Source: Parus major (Eukaryota > Chordata > Aves > Passeriformes > Paridae). Taken from it: a DNA stretch of 64,000 nucleotides. Position 1 is the stretch's first letter, and every line of letters begins with the position of its first letter. This document shows, in pieces, positions 1 to 12,736 of the stretch. The stretch covers positions 80,509,769 through 80,573,768 of the forward strand of contig NC_031768.1 of the NCBI RefSeq assembly GCF_001522545.3, in the 5' to 3' direction. The translations under genes were made by a program, and so were the position numbers. Below the pieces are notes generated by a model, which saw only the letters and a list, made by a program, of their open reading frames with translations, did not search any database and had not been told where the DNA came from.

Positions 1-2002
1 GAGACTGCTTCAATCCCATGTGTAACACCCACCAGGCCTGCAAAAGGAAGTATAGGAAAACAAGTCTGCTGTCAGCAGCAGCCTGAATCATGTTTATTTA
101 GATGTTAAAAATCTGGGGATCTGAAAACTGAAAACAGGGTCAAACCTTGTGTTCCTGTTAGCATTCATCATGATCCTTTTACCTTCACATTAATCCAAGA
201 ATGAGGAATAATGAACCTATTCTGCTGTCAGTTTAGCTGTGCATAAGCAATGTTGTTCTACAGGCAGGAACACAGCAAGCTTATCCTGTCCCCTCTACAG
301 AGGGAACTAAGAGGCACATTTTTCCAAGTCCTAGGGTGCTCAGACTTTTATTAAATGCTGTAAATGTTCTGTTTGATGGATTGTGAAGGAAGCTTTTCTG
401 TTGAAACAACTGAAGAGGTTGCCCCTGAGGAGTGAAAGGACATCCTTATCCCAAGGCACAGGCCTGAACACTTGGAAGGAGGAAAGAATTTGTCCAATAA
501 AGTAAGAATTCCTGGAATTTCACCGGGTTAGATGGAGTCTGCAAGCAGAGAGGGACTGCCCAGAGATACCATCTTCCCATCCTCTCTGTTTTCTGTATTC
601 TAGGCATTCAGTTCCAGACACTCTTTGCTTAGAAGTAAAAAGATTTAGGTGTAAGTTCTGATGTGGAAAGGACACTTCTAAATCTTAAAAATTATCACAA
701 AAATTATTGAGGGAAGTTTTTATTCCTCCCAACACTGCTAAAAGAAAATGATGTTTGAAGAACAGGAATCTCTGACATCTCTTGATTCAGGCTAGTTTTG
801 GGACTATTTTCTCCTGGCTTAATTCAAAGGGCTGAGCATTTTGTAGATTTGTGCTGCTAATTCCCCAAGGCACACAGGAGCTCACTGGGCTACTGCTCAG
901 TCAAAGGCAAAATTGTGCTCAGCTCTAAAACCTGTGTCCACTCCCCTGACAGCTGGGACCACCTGATGGGGAAGTTGACAGGTTTTCCTCTCCCTGTTCT
1001 GTTCCAGCAGCACAAATGCACCCCCTGCCTTGGCTCTGGGCAGATAAGGGACCTTTGATAAGGGGTCTGGCGTGTCAGCTGCACATGGTGCACTTCAGCG
1101 AGCTGCCATGCTCACAGCCATCTCGTTTGTATTTGCATTTTCCATTTTGCTCCCAGTGGTGTAGTACCTCAGTAGATCAGCTAACTCTTCCATTTGCTGG
1201 CATTTTCACAATGCCCCTGTGAAAGTTTGTTCCCAAGCTGTTCTCACTCCATTTTGTACTCATACTTTTTAAATATGTTACTTTATGCAGTTTCTGGGTC
1301 TTTTGGGAGAAGGTTCTGAGGCACCTCCTTAGCAGGGCCTCTCTACACAGAGGCACAAAAGGAGATGCTTTGCAACTTATTCAAGCCTGTGACAATCTGT
1401 GACATGAAGACTTCCATAGACCTTCCCAGCTGAGGCTTCCAAAGGTGTCACTCCCTTCTCTTCTTTGCCAGTGAGGATCTGCCAGGCTTGCTCACCTCCT
1501 GCCAATACATGGCTGTCAACTTTTGTACTCGTTCGAAATTTTCCAGCCCCAGCCCTCTTCCTATGCCTACACAAGCCTTGTAAATCTTTCACAACATTAA
1601 CTCTACTGTATATTTGCAAAGATTTGTGACCTTCACCTGTAGTCAATCATTCCCCATGGTCTAATTGGTCTCTTTCCCTCTGCAGCACCTTCATCACACT
1701 GCCATTGGCTGTAAATGATTTACCCAGGACTTGCAGAGCACTGAGTGTCCCTTGAGGCACAGCTCACTCGCAGTTCTGCTCTGGTTTAGATTTCCAGATT
1801 TTCTGGTATCTCATATAGATCTCCTTGCCCTTGGTTCCACATCCACTTCTCACTTTCAGGACAACAGGCTGCTTTGGAAAAGTTCTGGTCATAAACTTTG
1901 AATTTGCATTTTACACTTTATGCAGAAGTGCAAAGTGGGCAGTAGCTTGTGTGGATGGACCAGAGTAGATCATTGGCATGCAGTTCTGTGAGTGTGCCCC
2001 AC
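1..2002. other. Unique intergenic or intronic DNA, no gene recognised
   Basis: This is AT-rich to mixed-composition sequence. Open frames are short, lie on both strands and match no family I know. I see no splice-site pair, simple-sequence array or recognisable transposon. It could be intron or intergenic DNA; the sequence does not decide. Confidence 0.6.
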
Positions 2003-2708
2003 ATAGAATCATAGGAACTTAGAATCATACAGTTTGGAAAATTGGAAGCTTTGGGACATTTAAGATCATCAGGCCCAACCATTAAACCAGACACTGCCAG
2101 GTCATTAAACCATGTCTCCAAGCAACACATTTACACTTTTAAAATAACTTCAGGAATGGTGAAAAACTCCACCACTTCTCTGGACAGCCTTTTCCAGTGC
2201 TTGAAACTCTTGCAGTGAAAATATATTCCCTCATATCCAATCTAAAACTTTCATAGAACAACCTGAGATCATTTCCACTTGTCCTATCACTTGTTACCTG
2301 GGAGAAGGCACTGACCTTCACCTGGCTGCACCCTCCTTTCAGGTGGCTGTAGAGAGTGATAAGGTCCTCCCACTCCCTCCTTTTCTCCAGACTAAACACC
2401 TCAGTTCCCTCAGCCACCCCTCATCAGACTTGTGCTCCAGACCCTTCCCCAGCTCCATTGCCCTTCTCTGGACACGCTCCAGCCCCTCAATGTCTTTCTT
2501 GTGAGGGACACAGAACTGAGCACAGGATTTGAGGTGAGGCCTCACCATTGCTGACCCAGGCCAGGGTGCCACTGGCCACTGGCCTTCTTGGCTTCTTGGG
2601 CACTCTGCTGGCTCAGGTTCAGCTGCTGTCAACCAGCACCCCCAGGTCCTTTTCTGGGCAGCTTTCTAGCCATTCTTCCCCAGGCCAGTAGCACTACCTG
2701 GGGTTGCA
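2003..2708 (-). mobile_element. CR1 LINE fragment, 3' part of ORF2 plus tail
   Basis: CR1 is the dominant non-LTR retrotransposon of birds. On the plus strand the element opens with the reverse complement of the CR1 3' tail (ATAGAATCATAGGAAC...). It then runs back through the last part of ORF2. Minus-strand translation gives the usual C-terminal CR1 strings [18 protein letters not shown] and TSDRTSGN, but split between two frames, so the coding part is dead. Compared with the related copy near 19.0-19.6 kb it lacks about 50 bp around 2546, where CCTCAC jumps directly to CATTGCTGACCCAGG. The element is 5' truncated, as most CR1 copies are. The subfamily cannot be fixed without a library search. 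Confidence 0.93.
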
Positions 2709-2793
2709 GGCAGATCTATGGCAAGAAGCATGACCAGACCTAGAATGGTCTGTCCCTCTCCCCATGGCTCATGTGCAGCTCTCATCCAGCTGC

Positions 2794-3046
2794 CAAACTA
2801 AAGAGGAAAGGTTTATATTAGATATTAGGAATAAATTCTTTACTCAGAGTGTGGTGAGGCACTGGCACAGGCTGCCCAGAGAATCTGTGGATGCCCCACT
2901 CCTGGAAATGTTCAAGGCCAGTCTGGATGAAGAAGCTTGAAGCGACGTGGTCTAGTGGAAACTGTCCCTGCCCATGAAAAGGGGAGCGGAACTAGATGAT
3001 CTTTAAGATGCCTCTCAACCCAAAGCATCCTGTGATTCTATGATTC
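2794..3046 (+). mobile_element. CR1 LINE 3' end fragment
   Basis: This is a 5'-truncated CR1 tail in the forward direction. It carries the standard blocks in order: TTAGATATTAGGAATAAATTC, GTGGTGAGGCACTGG, CTGCCCAGAGAA, GGTCTAGTGGAAACT, and a terminal TGTGATTCTATGATT. It lies head to head with the minus-strand CR1 just upstream, with 85 bp between their truncated 5' ends. No coding capacity remains. Confidence 0.93.
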
Positions 3047-3439
3047 CTTGATCACTGGGGATGACCACAGCATTTGACCAAAAACATGGGTTTGGAACTC
3101 ACTCTGGATGCCTGCAAACTAGAAGTTTAATGTTTCACTTCCCAGCACTGCTAAGTGCCTTAGTTTTTTCTGTTCATCAAGTGAGCTGGTTCCAAGATGT
3201 ACAGAAGGGTTTCTGTGTGGCTGCCACATGCCCGCTGCAGAGGGCTGGTTCACAGGGACTGATGGAGCATGAACCAGGAGGGTGACACCAGGAAACAGGA
3301 TTCCTCAAAAGGTTGGCCGGCAGTCTGAGCAGAGCAAAACTTCCTCAAATATGCGGAAAATATGCTCTGAAAATGTGTTCTGGTGCTCCCACTGGTGCTC
3401 TTACAGAAAGCTGATGCCCTTTCTTTAATACCCCGTGGA
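3047..3439. other. Short unique spacer
   Basis: Sequence between the CR1 pair and a GC-rich patch. I see no element or exon in it. Confidence 0.5.
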
Positions 3440-3720
3440 GTCTGAGGACCTGCGAGATGGTCTCCGAGGGCCGGCCGTGGAGCAGCTCCTGTGTCACCAC
3501 TAGGTGTCACGGCTGTCCCACAGAAGCCAGCCTGTCCCACTGCCCCGAACCACCAGGGCTGGCAGCTGGGGAAACCACACACTACCGATAAAATCCCTGC
3601 GGGGCTGGCAGAGCCCGTGCCTGGCTGTACTCTGCCTCCATGGAGGAGCCCGAAGGTGATTTGGGGCATCACCAGAGCCATGGCCTGGCTCAGCACAGCA
3701 CAGTGAGGGGAGGGAACTGA
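3440..3720. promoter_or_regulatory. GC-rich patch with a CTCF-like motif
   Basis: This patch is clearly richer in G+C and CpG than its surroundings. At 3497-3509 it holds CCACTAGGTGTCA on the plus strand. That differs at one core position from the vertebrate CTCF consensus CCASNAGRKGGC. A similar motif in the opposite orientation lies near 12.8 kb. Binding is an inference from motif similarity alone. The patch could equally be an old repeat or a decayed promoter. Confidence 0.25.
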
Positions 3721-4019
3721 AGGTGCAGGACTGACTTTTCAGACTGACTTGGAAAAGTATATTCACAAGGCTAACCATCTCACAAACAGGGTTTATATTC
3801 CCCAGTGTCCCTATGCTCCCTATATGTCCCAGTGTGCAGTCTGTGAACATGCTCCCGGAAAATTAGTATTTCTTTCACAGGACTAATGGGTGTTGTAGCA
3901 GGTGCTTCTGGCCACAGGTTTCTCACATGTCCTGCAATGGTGTTATTAAGTTTTCAACTCTTTCTCTTCCTGTGGTGTATTTCCAAAACCAGGCTTCCCC
4001 AGTTCATGTTTAAGCAATG

Positions 4020-4568
4020 TGTGCTGGTTTGGTCTGGGATAGTTTTTTCCATAGTAGCTGGTATGGGGCTATGGTTTGGATCTGTGCTGGAAACAGTGTT
4101 GATAATTCAGGGATATTTTATCTACTGCTCAGCAGGATTTACACAGAGCCAAGGCCTTTTCTATTCCTCACCCACCCCACCAGCAAGAGGACTGGGGGTG
4201 CAAAATGAGCTGGGAGGGAGCAAAGGCAAGACAGCTGACTGACTGACCAAAGGGATAACCCAGACCTTATGATGTCATGTTCAGCAGATAAAGCTGTGGG
4301 AGAAGAAGTGTGGGACATTCAGAGTTATGACATTTTTCTTCCCAAGTCAGATGTGATGGAGCCTTGCTGTCCTGGGAATAGCTGAACACTTGCCTGCTCA
4401 TGGGAAGTGAAGGATGAATTATTGTTTTGCTTTTTCTTTGCCTATGAAACTATATCTCAACCCATCAGTTTTCCTACTTTTGCTCTTCCAGTTTTCTTCC
4501 CCATCCCAGCAGGGGAGGATGAGCAAGCAACCATGTAGGGCTGAGCTGCTGGGTGGAGTTAAACCACA
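4020..4568 (+). mobile_element. Solo LTR of an avian endogenous retrovirus (ERVL-like family)
   Basis: I recognise this as a member of a very abundant bird LTR family. It starts TGTGCTGGTTTGG and ends GTTAAACCACA. Between are the typical blocks CATAGTAGCTGGTATGGGGC, AACAGTGTTGATAAT, ACACAGAGCCAAGGCC, GCTGACTGACTGACCAAAGG and GAACACTTGCCTGC. The promoter remnant is CAGATAAAGCTG, and the polyadenylation area (CCTATGAAACTATA) has lost a canonical signal. No primer binding site follows the 3' end and no internal retroviral region is present, so this is a solo LTR left by recombination. I do not see a clean target-site duplication. Confidence 0.88.
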
Positions 4569-7500
4569 GTACTCTGCTTCTCCACAAAATGAAAAGTGAC
4601 AAATGTACTACACACTGCAATTTTCACCCAGATCATAAACCCAGCATTTCAGAGATATGGTCCCTAAAAACATTGCTATATGAGTTTTATATCATCGAGC
4701 CAGGTTATGCTGGAGATTTAATACAGCTAGGATACATCCATGAGGAAGGAGGAAGCTCATTTATTCCATTCCTGAAGCTTTCTCTTTCTTGCTACCCAGC
4801 AGCCTGCATGTCTCCTCCTCTCTTAGCACCATCCCACATGCCCACATTCAGCCAGCCCCTCTGTTTACTTTTCTATTGCTGGAGCTTGGATTACCCTCAC
4901 TGGGAGGCTGTGTGGATCAGCTGCTTCCCATTGTGATCTGCTTCATTAGTAAAGCTTTTTTTGGGGGTCTGTTTTCAAGTTGACATGTGGGAAATGCACA
5001 CCACCTCCAGTAATGTAAATTAATAGCAATTGAGCTATATGAGAGATTCCCTGTGAGCTGCTCTGCAAAAACAGTCCTGCAGCACATGTCAGGAGTCATT
5101 AACACATCAGCTGCACCACATCCAACATTCTGAAAAAGATTTAGGAGGGACTAATCCCTCCGGTGGCAGAGCTCAGCTAGCCTTTGGCAGAGTTACATCA
5201 TGGGTAAATTTAGCCTCCATTGTCCAACATCAGACAGACTTGGCACCATAGGAATCACGATGACAATGGCAGATGAGCTTGACACGCCTGAGTATCACTT
5301 GTTCCCATCCTCCTGTCATTTCAGAGGGAGTTCCTGAGCCCACTCGATTACCAGACCATGTTCAGAAAACTGAAGTCAGCACACGGAGCACAGTGTGGGC
5401 TGCATCCTGGCACAAGCCTTCAGGGAGCCTAGCAGATTTTCTGTTCTCTAATGGCATTCATCATTTCTGATGACAAGTTAATGATTTTTATTTTCACTCA
5501 AGAGTCACTAAATGGGCTTACTGCTATGGTTCACTGTGATTTGGCATATAAGGACAGGAACTGTGGAATGAAAGAAGAGAGCAGGCTGTCATTTCACAAT
5601 GCAAGCGCAGGATGCATTCAACTGCAGTAATTTGTGTTTGCATTTATGACATTTTGCCAAGAGTTTTGGTGGACTGCAAGAAGACATTTGCTGTCTTTAT
5701 CACAGAATTGAACACCAGTTTGGGTGTTATTCCCAGTCCTGGTAAGGGGTGACCATCAGCCAGTAATTTAATCTCACTGAACCTCTGAGCATCATTCCTC
5801 CTTTGCACCACCTTTTTATCTGACAGGCTTTCTTTCTTTTTCTGCTTGTAAAGAACCTGGTGAAGTCTCAGCTGGGGCCACCAAGTGTGTCAGTGATCTG
5901 ATAGAGAGCATGGCAAGCTCCTCTGATTTGGAAGCGCTGGTGGGTGTTTGTCTCATGTAGGAGCCAGGATCCCAGGGCACTATCTTTGTGTGAAAACAAG
6001 AGTTTGCAAATCTGTTTGGATGACTTCACACGGGAAATGCACAGAAGTCAGCGTTAAAGGGATAGGAGAAATGAACAGAACTTGCTGTACTCCACTCAGG
6101 CAACAAATTACCAGAAGTCTGCAATTAAACTTGCAGCAGGAAGCCTTCTGGGGTTGGGTTGCTTTCTATATCCAGTACTTGACAATTTAAATTGAAGTCT
6201 GTTGAACTTTGTTACATAAATATGCATGTGTTCCTTTTCACTTATGAGTCATACAGTCCATTTTACTTATTTATGTGAGACAAAGCTTTAGGAAATGATT
6301 TAAAAAGCAGAAGTGTGGCCACTGATGATGTTAAACATACCTATCTACAAGCAAACTCAGCAAAATATTTGGGATGAAATGCGTTTTGCAAGCAGACTGT
6401 GTTTATTAATTTTATGACAATGTAACTTAACCTGGATAGCGTTACATCTTTAGAAATTAATTATGCCATTGAAAAGCAGCTGGTCCTCACATAAAGCAAA
6501 CACAAGGAAAAATACAAGATACAAATGCTCAAGCTCTCTTCAGGGAGCTGTACTCCGCTGTGGGCAGCCAGTACCTTCATGAGTTTTTATCATTGCTGAT
6601 CTCAAGTCCCTGTGCTATTTGTAGTCTGTAAAATCCTATCCATGAGTAAAACTAAGATTTTTCTTTTTTTATTATTATTTTTAAAATTTTCTTTTAGGCA
6701 GCACCCAGGGACAGAACTCAAACTCAATAATTACCCAGTTATGATCCTGGTTATGGTCTGAGGACTGGAAAAACCTGCTGGTATGAACTTTTTTTTACAT
6801 GTCTGCTTTCAAATCCGAAAAATCTCTCAAATTTTTTGATGAACTTATACTCAACTTCAGCATGAGATCACTGGTCAAAACCAATTGATAATTGACCCAG
6901 AACAACAGATGTATACAACCATGTATCTGGGACATGAAGAGCATCTTGTAAGCTTCAACTCTCCCTAAGTGAGACTTTTATTTAGAGCTTGTTTTTTGTG
7001 TTTTTTTGGTGTTTTTTTTTAATAGAGTTTACATTTAGGTTATTCCATCCATTTTGAGGAAAGTGTCCCAGTCCCAAGGTTATTGATTATTCTAAAGATG
7101 TCCCTCCCCTTTTTCAGTACAAACTCCAGATGTTAGTTTTATTCCTGATGAGAAATTATTAACTAAAAAGCTAGTTCATCAGAATTTATAGGATGAGAAT
7201 ATAATTGGGATGCTGACTCTAAATTTTTTACTACCAAGTTTAATGATTTTCTGGAAATATATCCTGTGAAATACAAGCTTTCATATCTCCCTAGCTCCCA
7301 GTCACACTGAAAGCCAACCAGAATACTGTTTCATGCCCAGAGGATGCCAAAGGATCTGCCAAGCCTTGCCAATGTTTCATCAACTAAGAGATTTCTGTTT
7401 CTGTAGATGGAAAAACCATACCATGAGAATTGCACAGGTGACACTGCTGCTTTTGATAAAAAATTCTTCAAAGATAACTCTAAAGGACCAGCCCAACCAT

Positions 7501-7599
7501 CACAGATAGATGTTAATTATGACTGTAAACCCCCAAGTCATCTAGGAGTCCTGAACACACATTTCCAGTTCACAGCACTCTTATGTAACATGGCGAATT
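4569..7599. other. Unique AT-rich sequence, no gene recognised
   Basis: Long AT-rich stretch with small T-rich tracts, for example near 6660-6700 and 6990-7021. Open frames are short and unrelated to any family I know. No transposon is recognised. Confidence 0.6.
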
Positions 7600-7810
7600 A
7601 AACAGAAGAGACTGGCATAAAATTTCCCTCAATCCTATTTATACCCCTCAATTTTGCAACAAGCAACTCTGTAAAATGCAACTATCTCTCATCCACCTAC
7701 CATAAAAGCAAACATACTAGAATACCAAAATACCAGACACTAATTGCCACAACCAACATTCACCCACAATCTCAAAAACAGAAAATTAAAATGCAGCCTC
7801 AGTTAATAAT
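7600..7810 (+). other. Strand-asymmetric, G-poor segment
   Basis: Over roughly 200 bases the plus strand has very few G residues (about eleven between 7621 and 7800) against many C and A. Such skew is seen in mitochondrial DNA insertions and in some repeats. I cannot match it to a mitochondrial gene by eye, and no long open frame crosses it. Confidence 0.3.
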
Positions 7811-10800
7811 GCCCACAATTTATGAAAAGCAAAATTGCCTTCATGTGGTCTACAAGAGTCTTTTGAAGCTGAAATATATGTATAATGTTTGTCTAGAACC
7901 TCTTGATATGAGGGTGTAAATTTCTGGAGAGTCTGCTTCACGGCCTGACATGATGTGGATTGGCCTGATTCCCTGTGAGAATGAGAATTAGAATTAACAT
8001 TTGAACATTATTGCTTGTGAGAGAAAAGCAGCTGCACAGATCATGCTTAAGATGCATTGCTAGGACTGCTGGGATGGGACAAGCCTTGCCAAGGGAGTAA
8101 GACCTCAAGGCTTCAGATGAATATCTTTCTTGGGAGCTTCTCAAGTGAGAAGACCTATTTAACGAGATATCCAAGGTTAGAGCTGAAGAATAGAGTCAGG
8201 TGAGAATGAAGGCAGGAAACAGCAGAGGTGTTGCACCACACCACAACACCTGTGGGTGATCTTCCTATTATCCAAAGGACAGAGTTACTCCATGGCACCC
8301 ATGACCAAGAGATGACTGGAGAGAAAACTCCTGTCCTGGCATTTCAGGCTGCAGTGCTATGCAGCTGGTGTCACTGAAATGTGAAATAGGAGCTTTGCAC
8401 AGGGTTTGTGTCTTTCTTCCATTATAGCTATGTTTTTTATTTATTTAACCATATTGCCTGATTACCTGTGGGATTTTCCATAATGTCCCTGAGAAAGTTG
8501 CACTATAAACACAAGGACCAATCAACCCAGATCAAGATGCACTGCCTCAGAGCAAACCCCTCCAATTCCAGCCTTTATAATTTCATTGTGTTAGAGAAAT
8601 TCCTGAGCTATTCTGCAATGTAAATTCAAGATAGCCTTCAAAGCCTGGCATTCTATGAAATGCTGCATTGATGTTTCAATGTCTTTGGAAGCAGAGGGAA
8701 GCCTTGACCAGCACAACAACCTCAAGGCACTGTACAGCAGATGACACAAACCTCAGATGAGAAATTCTTCCTCACGGGAAGATGATTTCTGCTCTTGGAG
8801 AGTTCAATATTGGGTGTGTTAGTAACCAATCCTTCCTGCTCCTCCTGTTCCACTTAATGAAAAAACCTCACATTGTAGCACTCTGAGCTTTCACCATTCA
8901 TCTGCCACTTCCCTTCAAACCTTAGAGAAAATTCATTTAGTAGGAAGATTCAGGGCTTTTGCACGATTGCATTTCAGGGGCAGCCAGCAGGAGAGAGATG
9001 CAGAAGACACAAGCATAAGAAGCTTCAGGGTGCAGGTCTCCCCCTTCTGTTTATCACAGAAATACTCAAGTACAGGATGTTTCTTGCTTCTCTTGCCTGG
9101 GAGAAAAACCCATATATGAAAAATCAATAAGGAAACAGGCTTCTAGCAGGTCTAACCCCAAGCTAGTCAACAGAAGAGAGACTCCTGGCTCTAGCAGTCA
9201 GGCTGTCTTGGTGAGTTGGATATTTTTGGTTGAATTTCATCTGTACTGTGCTGTAGTACCTATACTATTCCCAGATTCTGTGTAGCAATGATGGGACCTT
9301 GGCAGAAGCAGTATTAGGGGACCAGAGGTGGACACATCAAAGGAGCATGATAAACTTAATCTTATTTAATATATTTCTCCAGCAGGATTTGTTTGCCTTT
9401 CTTGGACCTGTAATTCACCTGAAATGAGAAATCAGACATTCCTGATGTTTCGTGAACTCAGACTGTAATCTGATTATCAAGTTTTTTATCAAATTTTGAC
9501 TACTCAAGGGTGACTAAATAATACAGTTTTTACTTGATCCTTCTCCCCGTCTATAGGAAGAGCACTCATCATCCACAGAGGTATAAAATAATATTTTTTT
9601 TGTTTTGGTTTGTTTTTTTGGAAGAAAAACGTTATCTGCAGCCCAAGTTATCCACATGTATTTTATTACAGTGAAGAGACAAAACCAAGATTTCCAGCCA
9701 AAATCAACGACCTTCAGAAACACAGTTGTATTCACCAACTTAGTCATCCTGCATGTTGCCCATTTGATTGGGTTTTGAACAAAACAAAGAACTAAAAAGA
9801 ATAGTTTGTATTGCATTAGGATCTCTACCAAAGTCTGTAAGGGAAGCCAGAGAAAAAATTACTCACACACTGGGAAGAATTCCACCTGTTCCCATCCAAA
9901 TTATGTTTCCCTGTCAGGCTGGAAGCAGCTGATGCACTGGTTCCCATGGGAATATTTTCATCCTGAACAAAATGCACATTTAAATCCACTTCCTGAGTTT
10001 GTCCTATTTATTTTTTGTATTTTGTGCTGCCCTCTAACCAGCACAGAGGTGATATTGCGTGAGCCCTTCTGCACCCCCAGACTTCAGTGCTGTTCCCAGT
10101 TTTCAAGGAAATTAAAGGTAACTAATATAAGGAAGGCATTATTATCTCCAGGACTGGGAAAGCCATAGAAGAGGTCCCCAGTGAAAAGGGATTTATTGAG
10201 AAGCAGGAACAATGGGAAATGGATTTGCTTGAAGAATTATGCTAAAGACCTTGGAATTCCAAACAAAACCGTGACATATAAAAATAGGCTCACAAGATGT
10301 CTACAGTAAAATTCACTACCTGGAGATATTTAATGAATCCTTTTTCCAGTAATTGAGAGTTGATTATTAAAAAGCTGGTTGATTATGCGTAGAAGAACAC
10401 TTAAGTAATTAAAAATCACACCACTGGTGCATCCCAGTCCCCACAACAGACATCTCTTCCTATTCTGCATGGCCACAAAAAGAAATGGAGATAGACACTG
10501 ACCACAAGCAGGCAGATATTATAGGCACTTTTTCCAGCCATTTCTTGGGATGCCTCAGAATCACAATTCTGTGGCAGTGAATCAGCCTGGAACACAGGGA
10601 GCCCATAAAGTTGCTCCATTGCATTCCTTTGTTGGCGTCTGAGTGATGTGAGGAATGGTGGCAGCAACATGTTCTTCCTGCGTCACGGTTGATGGCAAGT
10701 GAGAGAATTAGGCATGAAGCTGGAATTTGTGGACATGTCTGCACAGACTCCTACAGGCAGACGTGAGCGTGCCTCGCTGTTCTATGAACTAGCCAAGTAT

Positions 10801-11913
10801 CAACAAGATGGATGTGATTTTATTGTGCCAGATCTATATCCACCTCTATGGGTTTCTGTGATTATCTTCTAAGGTCTAGTTTGAATATTACCAATTTGTC
10901 TGCACAATCAACATTTCAGACTTACTTAAAAAATGCAAAAATAAAGACCATTTTATATTTTTGGATAATTCAGAAGAGTGGATTACTCCATTTTCTGTTG
11001 ATGAAAGGAAGGCATTTCACTGGTTTAGTCCTAACAACTGGAATATTGCAGAACGTTCCTACACAGTTGTTTTTCAAATAAAATTAATTGTCTTTAAAAG
11101 TGGATCCAATGAGCCTTTAGCTTAAAGTCATGAATCTCTCTGTTCATAGCATAGATTTGAGCCAGATGTTTTACATTTTTCATGCCTGAGTCATGAGCTG
11201 AATGTCTGACTATTGACCCACGTTTTGGAGGGAATATGTCAAGAAATCCTTTGCGGTAACTGTAGTTTCCTGTCAGATGGAAAAATGCTGGAAACCCTTT
11301 CTCATGAACTTCTGTCCCTCACTGGTTCTGTTTCCTGTCCAAGACCTTTCTAAGTGGGTTGGCATGCTGACAAGCTTTATCTAATATGCAATCACTGATT
11401 AGGGAGAAAGGGAATGTCAGTGGCAGTTTAGACAAACTAAAAGGAAACTTCTTTCTTTGCTCTCTTTTTCAGGCATGTGGTGAGAGAATCTAAATGCAAT
11501 TTGTGTGTCATTCAGGCTAGTGTCCTCAGAGCAGTTATTAGCTAAGATTTCTTTTGTACTTGGCAACATTTGCATCTCAGATGCACTTGAGCAGATAAGA
11601 TTTTGTAGTGGTAAATAAGAAAAAGCCTTATTCTCTATAAACACAAGCACTCTGGGCACAAATAACTCTCTGGTCCTCTCTTAAGATGTACTTAGGAGCT
11701 GTTCAGATCATGTGTCTGTCCTCTCCCATTCACTATATAGCAAGTTGCTTTTAAAAATTAACATGGATGAATTTCATTACTGTACAGACTGTGAGGTCAT
11801 GTAATGACAAGACCCTTTAAACCCCTTAGAAGGTTTGGTCTAGCTCAGATCTAAGTTTCAGCTTGCAAAAGACACCAAACAGTTATAAAGATAAGATATG
11901 ACAGTCAGCATGG
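7811..11913. other. Unique AT-rich sequence, no gene recognised
   Basis: Contains only short open frames, T-rich tracts near 9590-9620 and ordinary AT-rich DNA. No splice-site pair convinced me and no transposon was recognised. Confidence 0.6.
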
Positions 11914-12148
11914 AAAGATCAGATGAAATATTAGGAAAAAATTCTTTGCTGTGAGGGTGGTGAGGCCCTGGCACAGGTGGCCCAGAGAGGTTGTGAATGC
12001 CCAGTCCCTGGAATTGTTCAAGTCCAGGTTGGATGGGGGTCTGACCAACCTGGTGCAGTGGAAACTGGCCCTGCCCATGGCAGGAGGTTTAGAACTGATG
12101 ATCTTTAAGATACCTTCCAACACAGGCCAATCTATGATTCTATGATAT
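11914..12148 (+). mobile_element. CR1 LINE 3' end fragment
   Basis: Forward CR1 tail with the ordered blocks AAATATTAGGAAAAAATTC, GTGGTGAGGCCCTGG, GGTGGCCCAGAGAGG, GTTCAAGTCCAGGTTGGATG and TGCCCATGGCAGG, ending CTATGATTCTATGATA. It is truncated at the 5' end and non-coding. It faces a second CR1 tail about 250 bp downstream in tail-to-tail orientation. Confidence 0.93.
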
Positions 12149-12394
12149 TCAGGGAGAATGAAGTCTTCAAGGATATGAGCTTGACCAATCCTTTGCTGGT
12201 GTAGAGCCAAGTATCAGAACTTTCATTCACTAATTTCTCCTGTCCCCAAAGAGATAATGGTGAGCAGGAAGGTGAACTAGAAGAATGGAAGAAAAGTTGA
12301 AAACCTCCAATAGCTTTGCACAGGTGTTCAGGACATACTGCAATCACACCTTTTCTAAAACTTGTCACATAGCTTTTGCCAGCAAAACAAAAAT

Positions 12395-12699
12395 AGTCAC
12401 AGAATCACGGAATACTTTGGGCTGGCAGAGACCTGTGTAGGTCATCTAGTCAAACCCCCTTGCCATGGGAAGGCCCACCTTCAACTAGATAAGGTTACTC
12501 AGAGCCTTGACCAATCTGACCTTGAATGTTTCCAGGGATGGAGCATCCACCACCAACATAAAAATTTTCTTCTGTAAATCTAGACTCAACCCACCCTCTT
12601 TTAGCTTAAAACCTTCACTCCTTGTCCTCTTGCAACAGGGTCTGCTCAAACGTGCCCTGGAAGGCACCATAATAAAGTCTCCCTGGAACCTTCTCCAGG
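12395..12699 (-). mobile_element. CR1 LINE 3' end fragment
   Basis: Reverse-oriented CR1. The plus strand begins with the inverted tail CACAGAATCACGGAATAC and continues through TGCCATGGGAAGG, TTTCCAGGGATGGAGCATCC and the end of ORF2 (AAGTCTCCCTGGAACCTTC). The copy is diverged, 5' truncated and non-coding. Confidence 0.9.
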
Positions 12700-12736
12700 C
12701 AGTAATGACATGTTTTTCAGTGCCAGGGGTACAGCT

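Noticed and set aside
3250..3850. Minus-strand frames of 116-148 codons
   Set aside because: They fall in a GC-rich patch where stops are rare, have no recognisable domain, and overlap each other in different frames.
3886..4242. 118-codon plus-strand frame
   Set aside because: It starts in unique DNA and runs into the solo LTR; LTRs do not encode such a product.
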